Below the pieces are notes generated by a model that saw nothing but the letters and a program-made list of their open reading frames with translations, ran no database searches and was not told where the DNA came from. From contig NZ_DHOS01000067.1 in NCBI RefSeq assembly GCF_002410825.1, positions 57,139-121,138 of the forward strand: a DNA stretch of 64,000 nucleotides. Reading direction: 5' to 3'. This stretch comes from Proteiniphilum sp. UBA5384 (GTDB lineage Bacteria; Bacteroidota; Bacteroidia; Bacteroidales; Dysgonomonadaceae). Below are positions 1 to 7,705 of this stretch, in pieces (positions within the stretch are counted from its first letter, which is position 1; each line of letters opens with the position of its first letter). The translations under genes were made by a program, and so were the position numbers.

Positions 1-308
1 GCCAACACAATAATGTTAAATGTCATATTCAATTAGATTAGTTTGTCTCTTTCGGATAATAGTCTTTTTCGTTAAACCATTGGACAGAACCTTATTTATC
101 AGAATTCCGCCCTTAATAGAAAAAGTATTTTGAATTAGCACTGCAAATATACATAAAATTTAGCAGCCTGTTCATACCATAGCCAATTTTATAAAAATCA
201 TAATTGTGTATTAAACCAAACCCTCAAAAATAAATCTTTATAAGGAAATCATTCTTATTATCGAAAATATGGATGAATTTTGATAACTTTGTTGTAAATT
301 TTAATCGT
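1..308. other. Non-coding left edge with a promoter for the first gene
   Basis: I see no gene in this AT-rich stretch. At 284-291 there is an exact TAACTTTG, matching the Bacteroidota -7 consensus TAnnTTTG, about 18 bases before the ATG at 309. No clear TTTG lies at the expected -33 distance, so the promoter call is moderate. It supports a start at 309, because an upstream ATG at 273 would lie before the transcription start. Confidence 0.45.
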
Positions 309-1355
309 ATGCAAAAAGCGACTCCATTCCTGATAATTTTTCTGATGGCTTTATTGAGTAGCTGTGGGGGAATTCAATACTTCGCAGTGGAAACACGTGA
401 ACCGGCACGGGTAAATCTTCCCTCTAACATATTCTCATTAACAATTGTCAATAATGTGGTGCAGCAACCAAATGATGTGGGACATGATAGCATACCGATA
501 GGTCACACACAACCTGAAAGGGTACAAGCAGCATCCGACAGTGCTGCTATTTTCTATACCGAAGCATTGGCCCAATTCCTGAATGAAGAAGATTATTTCC
601 ATCAGGTACTATATTATAACAAGCCCTTGAGGAGCGATAAAGATTTCTTCCGCGAAACACCTCTGGATCCCGAGACAATGAATAAGATACGGCAGGAAAC
701 CGGTGCCGATGCTATTATTTCCCTCGACAAACTAATCATCGAAACCAAAAAGAGGAATCATTTCCGGCAACAAGGTTATAACTACGCTTCCATGACCGGG
801 AAAATACACTCTGTCCTCCGTATCTATCTACCTACAATGGATGGAAAGGTTCCGGCTGTACAATATAGTGACAGCATCCACTGGGATGGATTTGATATCC
901 AGGACGGGAGAGCTTATGCCGACATCATGCTCCCTTCCCGGGAAGAGGCTATAAAGCAACTGGCTATAAAGGCAGCAGAGAAAATGACTTATGTATTTGC
1001 ACCTCATTGGGAGATGCAGGACCGATGGTATTATACTCATTCTAATTCATCAATGCGGGAAGGTGAGGCCTACGCTAAAGGATCAGATTGGCTCAATGCA
1101 ATTGAGAAATGGAAATCGGTCTATAATAGCCGCTCTAAAAAATTAGACAAGGCCAAAGCTGCCAATAATATTGCCTTGGCTTATGAGATGTCTGATGATA
1201 TGCAACAAGCATTGGAATGGGCTATTATTGCCAATGACCTGTTTATTGAATCTACCGCTCCCAACTCTCTCGAAAGGAGAAGGTCATTACTTTACAGAAA
1301 TGAAATTGAAAGGCGACTCAACAATACGAACCAAATAAATATGGACGATTTTTAG
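309..1355 (+). CDS. Lipoprotein with TPR-like C-terminus (DUF6340-like)
   Basis: A secreted lipoprotein of about 348 residues. From the ATG at 309 it has a hydrophobic signal peptide and a lipobox ending LLSSC, so it should be lipid-anchored. The C-terminal third (WLNAIEKWKSVYNS, then KAANNIALAYEMSDDMQQALEW) has the alternating helix pattern of tetratricopeptide repeats. The overall layout resembles a Bacteroidota family I recall as DUF6340; that name is from memory. No catalytic motif is visible and its role is unknown. It stands alone, with about 440 bases of spacer before rho. The in-frame ATG at 273 is disfavoured because a -7 element lies at 284-291. Confidence 0.75.
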   Translation: MQKATPFLIIFLMALLSSCGGIQYFAVETREPARVNLPSNIFSLTIVNNVVQQPNDVGHDSIPIGHTQPERVQAASDSAAIFYTEALAQFLNEEDYFHQVLYYNKPLRSDKDFFRETPLDPETMNKIRQETGADAIISLDKLIIETKKRNHFRQQGYNYASMTGKIHSVLRIYLPTMDGKVPAVQYSDSIHWDGFDIQDGRAYADIMLPSREEAIKQLAIKAAEKMTYVFAPHWEMQDRWYYTHSNSSMREGEAYAKGSDWLNAIEKWKSVYNSRSKKLDKAKAANNIALAYEMSDDMQQALEWAIIANDLFIESTAPNSLERRRSLLYRNEIERRLNNTNQINMDDF

Positions 1356-1792
1356 GAAAAAGGATATTTATATCGTTTTTACAGATTTATTTTGCCTGGA
1401 TCAAAAAAAAACTGTCACTTAATTTCCTGTTTGTAAAAAAAAGATTACCTTTGTCTTCAATTCTTACAACAGTAATTTTACTCGTAACTGCTGTTTTTTA
1501 ATTAAACTTTTTCTTTATTAGATTTTTTGAATTTCATTCCGTTATATTTATATTCGGCAAAGTAAGAGGATTCACTCTATTACGGCTATCCAATAGTTCC
1601 TTGGAATGATTATCATCAAAAAATAAAAACGGAAAATTCAATTTCATTATTTTAGATTCATTTTCGAAACCAATTATATCTACCCGTTTTATTCATAAAG
1701 AATGAAATCAATACATTCATCAATGAAGCCGGACAGAGAATTATTTAACAAAAATATTTATTCAAAAACCATAACGAATTTTAGACATTTAC
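1356..1792. other. Long AT-rich leader region before rho
   Basis: There are 437 bases without a convincing ORF on either strand. The stretch is rich in A and T runs and has no strong hairpin with a T tract that I can see. It may hold the rho promoter and a long 5' leader. rho is commonly autoregulated in its leader in other bacteria, but nothing here shows the mechanism. Confidence 0.4.
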
Positions 1793-3757
1793 ATGGCCTA
1801 TAACATTATTGAGCTTAATGAAAAGCTTACAACCGAATTACGGGTTCTTGCCAAAGAGATGGGAATAAGACGTCCCGATGCTTATAAAAAGGAGGAACTC
1901 ATTTATAAAATTCTTGATGAACAGGCTATTGCCGAAACAAAAAAGCTGGGTACTGAAAATGGAACTCAACAGGGGCATGCATCAAGAAAAGGGTCTGACA
2001 ACAAAACAAATAACCAGAGAAACAAGAATGTTGCCAGGAAGGAAGAACCCAAAGAAACAGGAAAGGATGCGGAGAAGAAAGAAGATCTGGCTCGGCCTCA
2101 AAATAAACAGCAGCCTATTCAGTTTGTAGAGAAGCCTAAATTAGTAAAAAAAGAAACTGCCGCAGAGGAAGATGTGAAAACCCCGGCGGTTAAAAATGAA
2201 GAAACTCCCAAAGTTTCCCCTGAAACGAAACCGGTCAATAAAAAAAATAGTCCGGAGAAGGATGTAAAAATTGCTGCGAAGAAAGCCGATACATCCGAAA
2301 AGAAATCGGAAAATGAGGTCACACAGAAGGCTCCTGAGAAACCTATACAGTTAGTATTCCGTTCGTCCAAACACCGGAATGAAGAGAAAACAGTTGCACC
2401 CGCACCGGTTACATTACCCCCTGTAGTTGCAGAAGAAACTCCGGAAGAGAAAGAGGTCATACCGGTGAAAGAAGTCCCCCTCGCAGGAGGAAGGGTTTCC
2501 ATGATGGATCTTATATCACCGTCACCATTACAACCCAAGCAACCCACTGCACAACAAAACAAAACGCAGCCACAATCCAATCCGGTACAAGGTCAGACAT
2601 CGGTTCCGCAACAAAAAGAAAAAGATTCAGCATACGACTTTGACGGAATCCTCAATGCTGCCGGTGTATTGGAGATCATGCCCGATGGTTATGGTTTTCT
2701 TCGTTCCTCCGATTACAATTATATGTCGTCACCGGATGATATTTATGTCTCCCAATCGCAAATTCGCCTCTTCGGACTAAAAACGGGGGATGTAGTAGAA
2801 GGTCCTATCCGTCCCCCTAAAGAGGGTGAAAAATTCTTCCCGCTGGTAAAGGTTGATAACATCAACGGACGAAACCCCGACGATGTACGGGACCGGGTAC
2901 CTTTCGATCACCTGAAACCTCTTTTCCCTAATGAGAAATTCAATCTGACCAAAGGGCATAACGACAGTTTATCCTGCCGTGTGGTTGACCTCTTCTCCCC
3001 TATAGGAAAAGGACAGCGGGGGTTGATTGTAGCGCAACCCAAAACCGGGAAAACGATGCTGTTGAAAGATATTGCCAATGCAATTGCCGATAATCATCCG
3101 GAAGTATATATGATTATCCTGTTAATCGATGAGCGGCCGGAAGAGGTAACAGATATGGAACGTAGTGTGAATGCCGAAGTAATCGCTTCTACGTTTGATG
3201 AACCGGCCGATCGTCACGTGAAGATCGCCGAGATCGTATTGAACAAAGCACGTCGGTTGGTGGAGTGTGGCCATGATGTCGTAATATTACTCGACTCCAT
3301 CACCCGTTTGGCACGTGCTTACAATACCGTGCAGCCAGCTTCGGGAAAAGTACTCTCCGGGGGTGTGGATGCCAACGCTTTGCACAAACCGAAACGTTTT
3401 TTCGGCGCTGCCCGTAATATCGAGCATGGCGGTTCACTTACCATTATCGCCACTGCACTTACCGAAACCGGCTCCAAGATGGACGATGTGATCTTCGAAG
3501 AATTTAAGGGGACCGGTAATATGGAGTTACAACTCGACCGTAAACTCTCCAACAAAAGAATGTTCCCTTCGGTGGATATCATTGCTTCAAGCACGCGTCG
3601 TGACGACCTGCTCCTATCGCAGGAAACCCTCAATCGCATGTGGGTACTCCGCAACTTCCTGTCGGATATGAATTCGGTGGAAGCGATGGAATTCCTGCTA
3701 AACCGCTTAAGGCGTACTTCCAGTAATGAAGAATTCCTTATTTCAATGAATGATTGA
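1793..3757 (+). CDS. rho: Transcription termination factor Rho with long disordered insert
   Basis: Hexameric RNA helicase that ends transcription at Rho-dependent sites. At 654 residues it is far longer than E. coli Rho (419). Domains in order: a Rho_N helical domain (about 1-45); a Lys/Glu/Pro/Gln-rich low-complexity segment (about 46-280); the RNA-binding cold-shock fold (MPDGYGFLRSSDYNY, about 295-310, where YGF is the RNA-stacking motif); and the RecA-type ATPase with Walker A QPKTGKTMLL near 415 and Walker B VVILLDSITRLARAY near 496. Long inserts at this position are usual in Bacteroidota, and in Bacteroides thetaiotaomicron the disordered region has been reported to drive condensate formation. 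The gene is single and ends just before a bidirectional terminator. Confidence 0.97.
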   Translation: MAYNIIELNEKLTTELRVLAKEMGIRRPDAYKKEELIYKILDEQAIAETKKLGTENGTQQGHASRKGSDNKTNNQRNKNVARKEEPKETGKDAEKKEDLARPQNKQQPIQFVEKPKLVKKETAAEEDVKTPAVKNEETPKVSPETKPVNKKNSPEKDVKIAAKKADTSEKKSENEVTQKAPEKPIQLVFRSSKHRNEEKTVAPAPVTLPPVVAEETPEEKEVIPVKEVPLAGGRVSMMDLISPSPLQPKQPTAQQNKTQPQSNPVQGQTSVPQQKEKDSAYDFDGILNAAGVLEIMPDGYGFLRSSDYNYMSSPDDIYVSQSQIRLFGLKTGDVVEGPIRPPKEGEKFFPLVKVDNINGRNPDDVRDRVPFDHLKPLFPNEKFNLTKGHNDSLSCRVVDLFSPIGKGQRGLIVAQPKTGKTMLLKDIANAIADNHPEVYMIILLIDERPEEVTDMERSVNAEVIASTFDEPADRHVKIAEIVLNKARRLVECGHDVVILLDSITRLARAYNTVQPASGKVLSGGVDANALHKPKRFFGAARNIEHGGSLTIIATALTETGSKMDDVIFEEFKGTGNMELQLDRKLSNKRMFPSVDIIASSTRRDDLLLSQETLNRMWVLRNFLSDMNSVEAMEFLLNRLRRTSSNEEFLISMND

Positions 3758-3820
3758 TTATCGGGAAACAAAAATCGGGAATCGATCAAGTTTTCCAGAT
3801 CCATTTTCTATATCCAAATA

Positions 3821-3861
3821 AAAAAGTGAGTCTTGCACTATTGTTACAAGACTCACTTTTT
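3821..3861. terminator. Bidirectional intrinsic terminator between rho and truA
   Basis: A perfect 15-bp stem (3821-3835 pairing with 3847-3861) with an 11-base loop. The arms begin AAAAAGTGAG and end CTCACTTTTT, so the hairpin has a T tract on both strands. It lies between convergent rho (+) and truA (-) and should stop transcription from both sides. Confidence 0.93.
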
Positions 3862-3891
3862 TATGTCACAAATGATTTGAAAAGACCGTGA

Positions 3892-4641
3892 TTACAACCA
3901 TATATCCTCGGGATAGATTACTTTTTCCAGAAAAAGGGCATGCCCCGGAGCAGAATCACCCGCCACACTGCGGTTTGCCGCTTCAATAATATGCCGGAAC
4001 CCCTGTTCATCGAGTCGTCCCCTACCCGCTTGCAGCAATGTTCCCACGATAGCACGTACCATATTTCTTAAAAAACGGTCGGCACGGATGGTAAATTCAT
4101 AAAGATTTCCTTTTTGTTCCCATCGGGCATATTCAATATGACAGTTATTAGTCTTTACATCGGTATGTAACCTGCTGAAACTGGTGAAATCGTTATATTC
4201 CTTCAACACTTCACATAGAGCATTCATTCGTCCGATATCAGGTTGAAAAAATAATCGGTATGTATATTCATGGATGAACGGATCTTTCACCGTTGTCGCA
4301 TAATATTTATAAGTACGCGAAATTGCACTAAAACGTGCATGAGCATCCGGACGCACCGGCTTTATCGCTGAAAGGGAAATATCTTTGGGTAGAAAATTAT
4401 TGATTTTATACATCAAGTCGCCGGGAGAAAAAACATCGCCATTCCAATCGAAATGAGCTATCATCTCACGGGCATGCACCCCTGCATCAGTCCTTCCCGC
4501 CCCCACCACTGCCACGTCTTGCCGTAAAATGAGAGCAAATGCCTCTTGTAGCATTTGCTGCACACTTTTTCCGTTGGGTTGGATTTGCCAACCCACATAA
4601 TTCTTGCCATTATAAGAAAGTGTAATAAAGAAACGGGGCAT
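3892..4641 (-). CDS. truA: tRNA pseudouridine(38-40) synthase TruA
   Basis: Isomerises uridine to pseudouridine at positions 38-40 of the tRNA anticodon arm. The 249-residue length is normal. The catalytic aspartate is in GAGRTDAGVHA (about residues 48-58). Other family motifs are LSYNGKNYVGWQ at the N-terminus and FLRNMVRAIVGTLLQAGRG near 190. It is the last gene of the run dnaN-exonuclease-truA on the minus strand, 84 bases after the exonuclease, and ends at the bidirectional terminator it shares with rho. Confidence 0.96.
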   Translation of the reverse strand: MPRFFITLSYNGKNYVGWQIQPNGKSVQQMLQEAFALILRQDVAVVGAGRTDAGVHAREMIAHFDWNGDVFSPGDLMYKINNFLPKDISLSAIKPVRPDAHARFSAISRTYKYYATTVKDPFIHEYTYRLFFQPDIGRMNALCEVLKEYNDFTSFSRLHTDVKTNNCHIEYARWEQKGNLYEFTIRADRFLRNMVRAIVGTLLQAGRGRLDEQGFRHIIEAANRSVAGDSAPGHALFLEKVIYPEDIWL

Positions 4642-4649
4642 GATTCGAT

Positions 4650-4700
4650 TGCATTACGTGCGAAGCACAAATAACGTGAGCGAAGCGAACGAATAACCAA
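4650..4700. repeat. REP-like GC-rich hairpin element
   Basis: The gap between the exonuclease and truA holds small inverted repeats (GTGCGAAGCAC, then GTGAGCGAAGCGAACG) followed by AATAAC. Read on the minus strand it begins GTTATTCG, then a GC hairpin, then GTTAT. A similar unit lies at about 61027-61063. This looks like a short dispersed intergenic palindrome family, but two imperfect copies are weak proof. Confidence 0.4.
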
Positions 4701-4725
4701 TGAAAATGGAGAAGCCCGGCAACAA

Positions 4726-5514
4726 TTATCCGTTCAACGCCCTCAATCTAATTTTTGTAAGTGCTTGTTTAGTATTGAGAGGAAAGTCCCCATCCATCAT
4801 CCATGCATAATAACTCGGTTCGGTTTTAAGGACCTCCTCCACCGGTTTTCCCTTATGTTTTCCGAAGTTAAAAACTTCTATACCTTTCTCGTCATATACA
4901 AACCGTCCGGCAAAATCCACATTACTGTTAAAACTACAATATTCCTTCGAGAGTGACTCTATATCATTCTGCAGATCAGGATATCTGTCGAGTTGCGATT
5001 TCAGTACTTCATAAGTGGCCAGAGTGTCAGCCTCAGCCGAGTGGGCATTCTCCAATTTTTTATCACAATAGAAAGCATACGCCGCCTCCAATGTTCGTTG
5101 TTCCTTTTTATGGAAGATAATCTGCACATCTACAAATTTACGTTTGCTCATATCGAAGTCCACACCGGCGCGAAGAAATTCTTCCGCCAGCATCGGCACA
5201 TCGAACCGGCTCGAATTAAATCCGGCCAGATCGCATCCCTCCAATTGGTCGGCCAATGATCGAGCCATTTGTCTGAATGTAGGACAATCTTTCACATCAT
5301 CATCGGTTATGCCGTGAATAGATGTGGCCTGTGGCGGGATTGGCATTTCAGGGTTAATACGCCGTGATTTGATCTCTTCCTTTCCATTAGGAAATACTTT
5401 CAGAAATGAAATCTCTACGATGCGATCGTGAGTAATGTTAATTCCGGTTGTCTCCAAGTCGAAGAAAACCAGAGGATTTTTTAGGTTTAACTCCATCAAA
5501 TTGTCATTAATCAT
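4726..5514 (-). CDS. DnaQ-like 3'-5' exonuclease with C-terminal exonuclease X-type domain
   Basis: DEDDh-family exonuclease of 262 residues. Exo I FFDLETTGI (about 18-26) carries the first Asp/Glu pair, GFNSSRFDVPML (about 98-109) is Exo II, and HSAEADTLATYEVL (about 157-170) is Exo III with its histidine. The C-terminus (FNFGKHKGKPVEEVL, then YYAWMMDGDFP) is a small domain found after DnaQ-like nucleases. It may act as the polymerase III epsilon proofreader or as a stand-alone exonuclease. Its first codons overlap the end of dnaN by 8 bases, so the two are probably translated together, fitting a replication role. An alternative start is the ATG at 5496 (MELNLKNP). Confidence 0.88.
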   Translation of the reverse strand: MINDNLMELNLKNPLVFFDLETTGINITHDRIVEISFLKVFPNGKEEIKSRRINPEMPIPPQATSIHGITDDDVKDCPTFRQMARSLADQLEGCDLAGFNSSRFDVPMLAEEFLRAGVDFDMSKRKFVDVQIIFHKKEQRTLEAAYAFYCDKKLENAHSAEADTLATYEVLKSQLDRYPDLQNDIESLSKEYCSFNSNVDFAGRFVYDEKGIEVFNFGKHKGKPVEEVLKTEPSYYAWMMDGDFPLNTKQALTKIRLRALNG

Positions 5515-6631
5515 TCAACATCATCGGCATCAGCAGTGTCAGCATATCTTCATTTTCTTCTTTCTCAACAGGTAGGATCAAACCGGCACGTGATGGGTCG
5601 GATAGTTCCATACGTATATCGGACGAAGGTATATTATCGAGAATATCAATCAAGAATGAGGCTTTAAAACCAATGTTCATTACACTTCCCTGATACGTAC
5701 AGGGAATAGTTTCTTCTGCCGTAGTCAGAAAGTCGATATCCTGGGCTGTAACCACGATTTTATCTTCTGATAGTTGGAATTTTACCAAGTTGCTGGCCGG
5801 ATTGGAGAATACAGCTACGCGTTTGAGGGCATTCAGAAGTGTCAACCGGTCCAGGATGAACGAGTTGGGATTATTTTGCGGAATCACCGAATTATAGTTC
5901 GGATAACGTCCTTCCACAAAACGACATACCATCTTATAAGACGACATGGCGATATATGCGTTATTTTCATCGAATCTGATCTCAACTTCTCCTGATTCTC
6001 TTGGAAGAATCGATTTCAGCAGGTTTGCCGGTTTTTTTGGCAAGATGAACGATGAGCGTCCTTCACCTTTTGTTTCGGTAGTAGTAACACGCACCAGTTT
6101 ATGTCCATCCGACGCTACGAAAGTAAGGTCTTCCGTAGTGATATCGAAATAGATACCGTTCATAACCGGTCGCAACTCATCATCGGCAGTAGCGAAAACA
6201 GTCCGGTTGATTCCCGAAAAGAGTGTATCTGCCTCTACTTTCAATGTCATGAATGACTCTTTAAGCGGTTTCGGCTCAGGATATTCATCACCCTTTAAAC
6301 CGACAAAGTTATATTTACCATTGTGATAATAGAGAAAAATCTCCAGCGTTTCGTCGTTAATATCGAACGTGAGCGGCTGATCCGGCAGTTCCCGGAGCGG
6401 ATCAAGCAGGTTCCGGGCATTGATAGCAAGGCTCCCTTCTCCTTCTGCACTATTCACCTCTACCGTCGTCTCTAGTCGGGTTTCGTTATCGGCAGCAGTA
6501 AGGGATAGTGTATTGCCTTTCAGATCCAGCAAAAAACAGTCGAGAATAGGTAACGTGTTTTTAGAATTAATAACTCTGCTTATCGCCTGCAAGTGGCTCA
6601 ATAATGCGGCACTCGATACTACAAACTTCAT
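5507..6631 (-). CDS. dnaN: DNA polymerase III beta subunit (sliding clamp)
   Basis: Ring-shaped processivity clamp that holds the replicative polymerase on DNA. The 374-residue length and three-fold repeated fold are typical. It starts MKFVVSSAALLSHLQAISRV and ends with the conserved hydrophobic tail MLTLLMPMMLND. It is the first gene of a dnaN-exonuclease-truA run. A -7-like TATATTTG lies at 6664-6671 upstream, about 33 bases before the ATG. Confidence 0.97.
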   Translation of the reverse strand: MKFVVSSAALLSHLQAISRVINSKNTLPILDCFLLDLKGNTLSLTAADNETRLETTVEVNSAEGEGSLAINARNLLDPLRELPDQPLTFDINDETLEIFLYYHNGKYNFVGLKGDEYPEPKPLKESFMTLKVEADTLFSGINRTVFATADDELRPVMNGIYFDITTEDLTFVASDGHKLVRVTTTETKGEGRSSFILPKKPANLLKSILPRESGEVEIRFDENNAYIAMSSYKMVCRFVEGRYPNYNSVIPQNNPNSFILDRLTLLNALKRVAVFSNPASNLVKFQLSEDKIVVTAQDIDFLTTAEETIPCTYQGSVMNIGFKASFLIDILDNIPSSDIRMELSDPSRAGLILPVEKEENEDMLTLLMPMMLND

Positions 6632-6663
6632 ATGATTAAAAATTTGTTTATTTATTTTTTCAG

Positions 6664-6671
6664 CAAATATA
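6664..6671 (-). promoter_or_regulatory. Probable dnaN promoter -7 element
   Basis: The minus strand reads TATATTTG here, an exact match to TAnnTTTG, 32 bases before the dnaN start. No good TTTG is present at the usual -33 distance, so the call rests on the -7 element and its position alone. Confidence 0.4.
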
Positions 6672-6810
6672 TAAAATTATCCCGGTGCATCGGCTGTTTT
6701 CCTGATAAATTTTCAAGAATTCAGACTCAAAATTCAAATTTCATATTTCCAGCCATCAAATCATCCCTACTCGTCCCGATTTATAGAAATCAACAAATCA
6801 TCACATCAAT

Positions 6811-7704
6811 TTACCGGTTTCTCGGATGATGCTCAATGATTTCCTGACGCAGGAAATGGCGGTCTATATGCGTATAAATCTCTGTAGTAGTAATTTTTTC
6901 ATGTCCCAGCATTTCCTGGATTACCCTTATATTAGCACCTCTTTCAAGAAGATGGGTCGCAAATGAATGGCGGAATACATGAGGACTGATCTCTTTCTTT
7001 AATCCCACCTCTTCTGCATACCGTTTAATATAGTAAAATACTGTAACCCGTGAGATCGCCTTACCTCTCGAACTGACAAAAAGGATATCCTCATATCCCT
7101 TCTGGATATGGATTTGATTCCGGTAGCAGAGCCAATCCCTGATCTTTTGTACTGCTACATTTGAAATGGGAACCAACCGTTGTTTACTCCCCTTCCCTTC
7201 CACACGTATAAACCCTTCATCGAAAAAGAGATCGGAAAAACGGAGATTTGTCAGTTCTGATATACGCAAACCGCAACTATATAGGGTTTCAATAATGGCA
7301 TAGTTTCGGGTACCCTCTGGGGTGGACACATCGATAACGGCTAATAGAGAATCAATTTCTTCTACCGAAAGGACTACCGGAAGTTTCAATCCGATCTTCG
7401 GAGCCTCCAGCAACTCGGCCGGATCATCGGAGCGTATCTTCTCCAGGAGGAGAAAACGAAAATAGGATTTCATTCCTGAGATGATACGGGCAATAGAACG
7501 TGGGGAAATATTTTTATCATGCATTTCCGCAAGAAATTCCTCCAGTTGTGCCGTTTGAATCGACTCATCCAATAAATTCCCGGCATTCATAAAGTCAACC
7601 AGTTTCTGCAGGTCGGTCATATAAGCATCAATGGTATTGGCAGAGAGCCCTTTTTCCAGCAGCAAGTATCGTTTATATTTTTCGGTATTTGAATTTTGTG
7701 CCAT
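6811..7704 (-). CDS. xerD: Tyrosine site-specific recombinase XerD
   Basis: Resolves chromosome dimers at dif together with a partner XerC. The 297-residue length is normal. The N-terminal SAM-like DNA-binding domain (KRYLLLEKGLSANTIDAYMTDL) is followed by the catalytic domain: first Arg in YSCGLRISELTNL (about 148), HVFRHSFATHLLERG with the HxxR pair (about 243), GHEKITTTEIYTHI with the His and the nucleophilic Tyr (about 278). It starts one base after the hybrid kinase gene ends, so it is likely co-transcribed with the two-component pair. XerC versus XerD cannot be settled from sequence alone, but XerD is the usual name for this family in Bacteroidales. Confidence 0.88.
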   Translation of the reverse strand: MAQNSNTEKYKRYLLLEKGLSANTIDAYMTDLQKLVDFMNAGNLLDESIQTAQLEEFLAEMHDKNISPRSIARIISGMKSYFRFLLLEKIRSDDPAELLEAPKIGLKLPVVLSVEEIDSLLAVIDVSTPEGTRNYAIIETLYSCGLRISELTNLRFSDLFFDEGFIRVEGKGSKQRLVPISNVAVQKIRDWLCYRNQIHIQKGYEDILFVSSRGKAISRVTVFYYIKRYAEEVGLKKEISPHVFRHSFATHLLERGANIRVIQEMLGHEKITTTEIYTHIDRHFLRQEIIEHHPRNR

Positions 7705-7705
7705 C

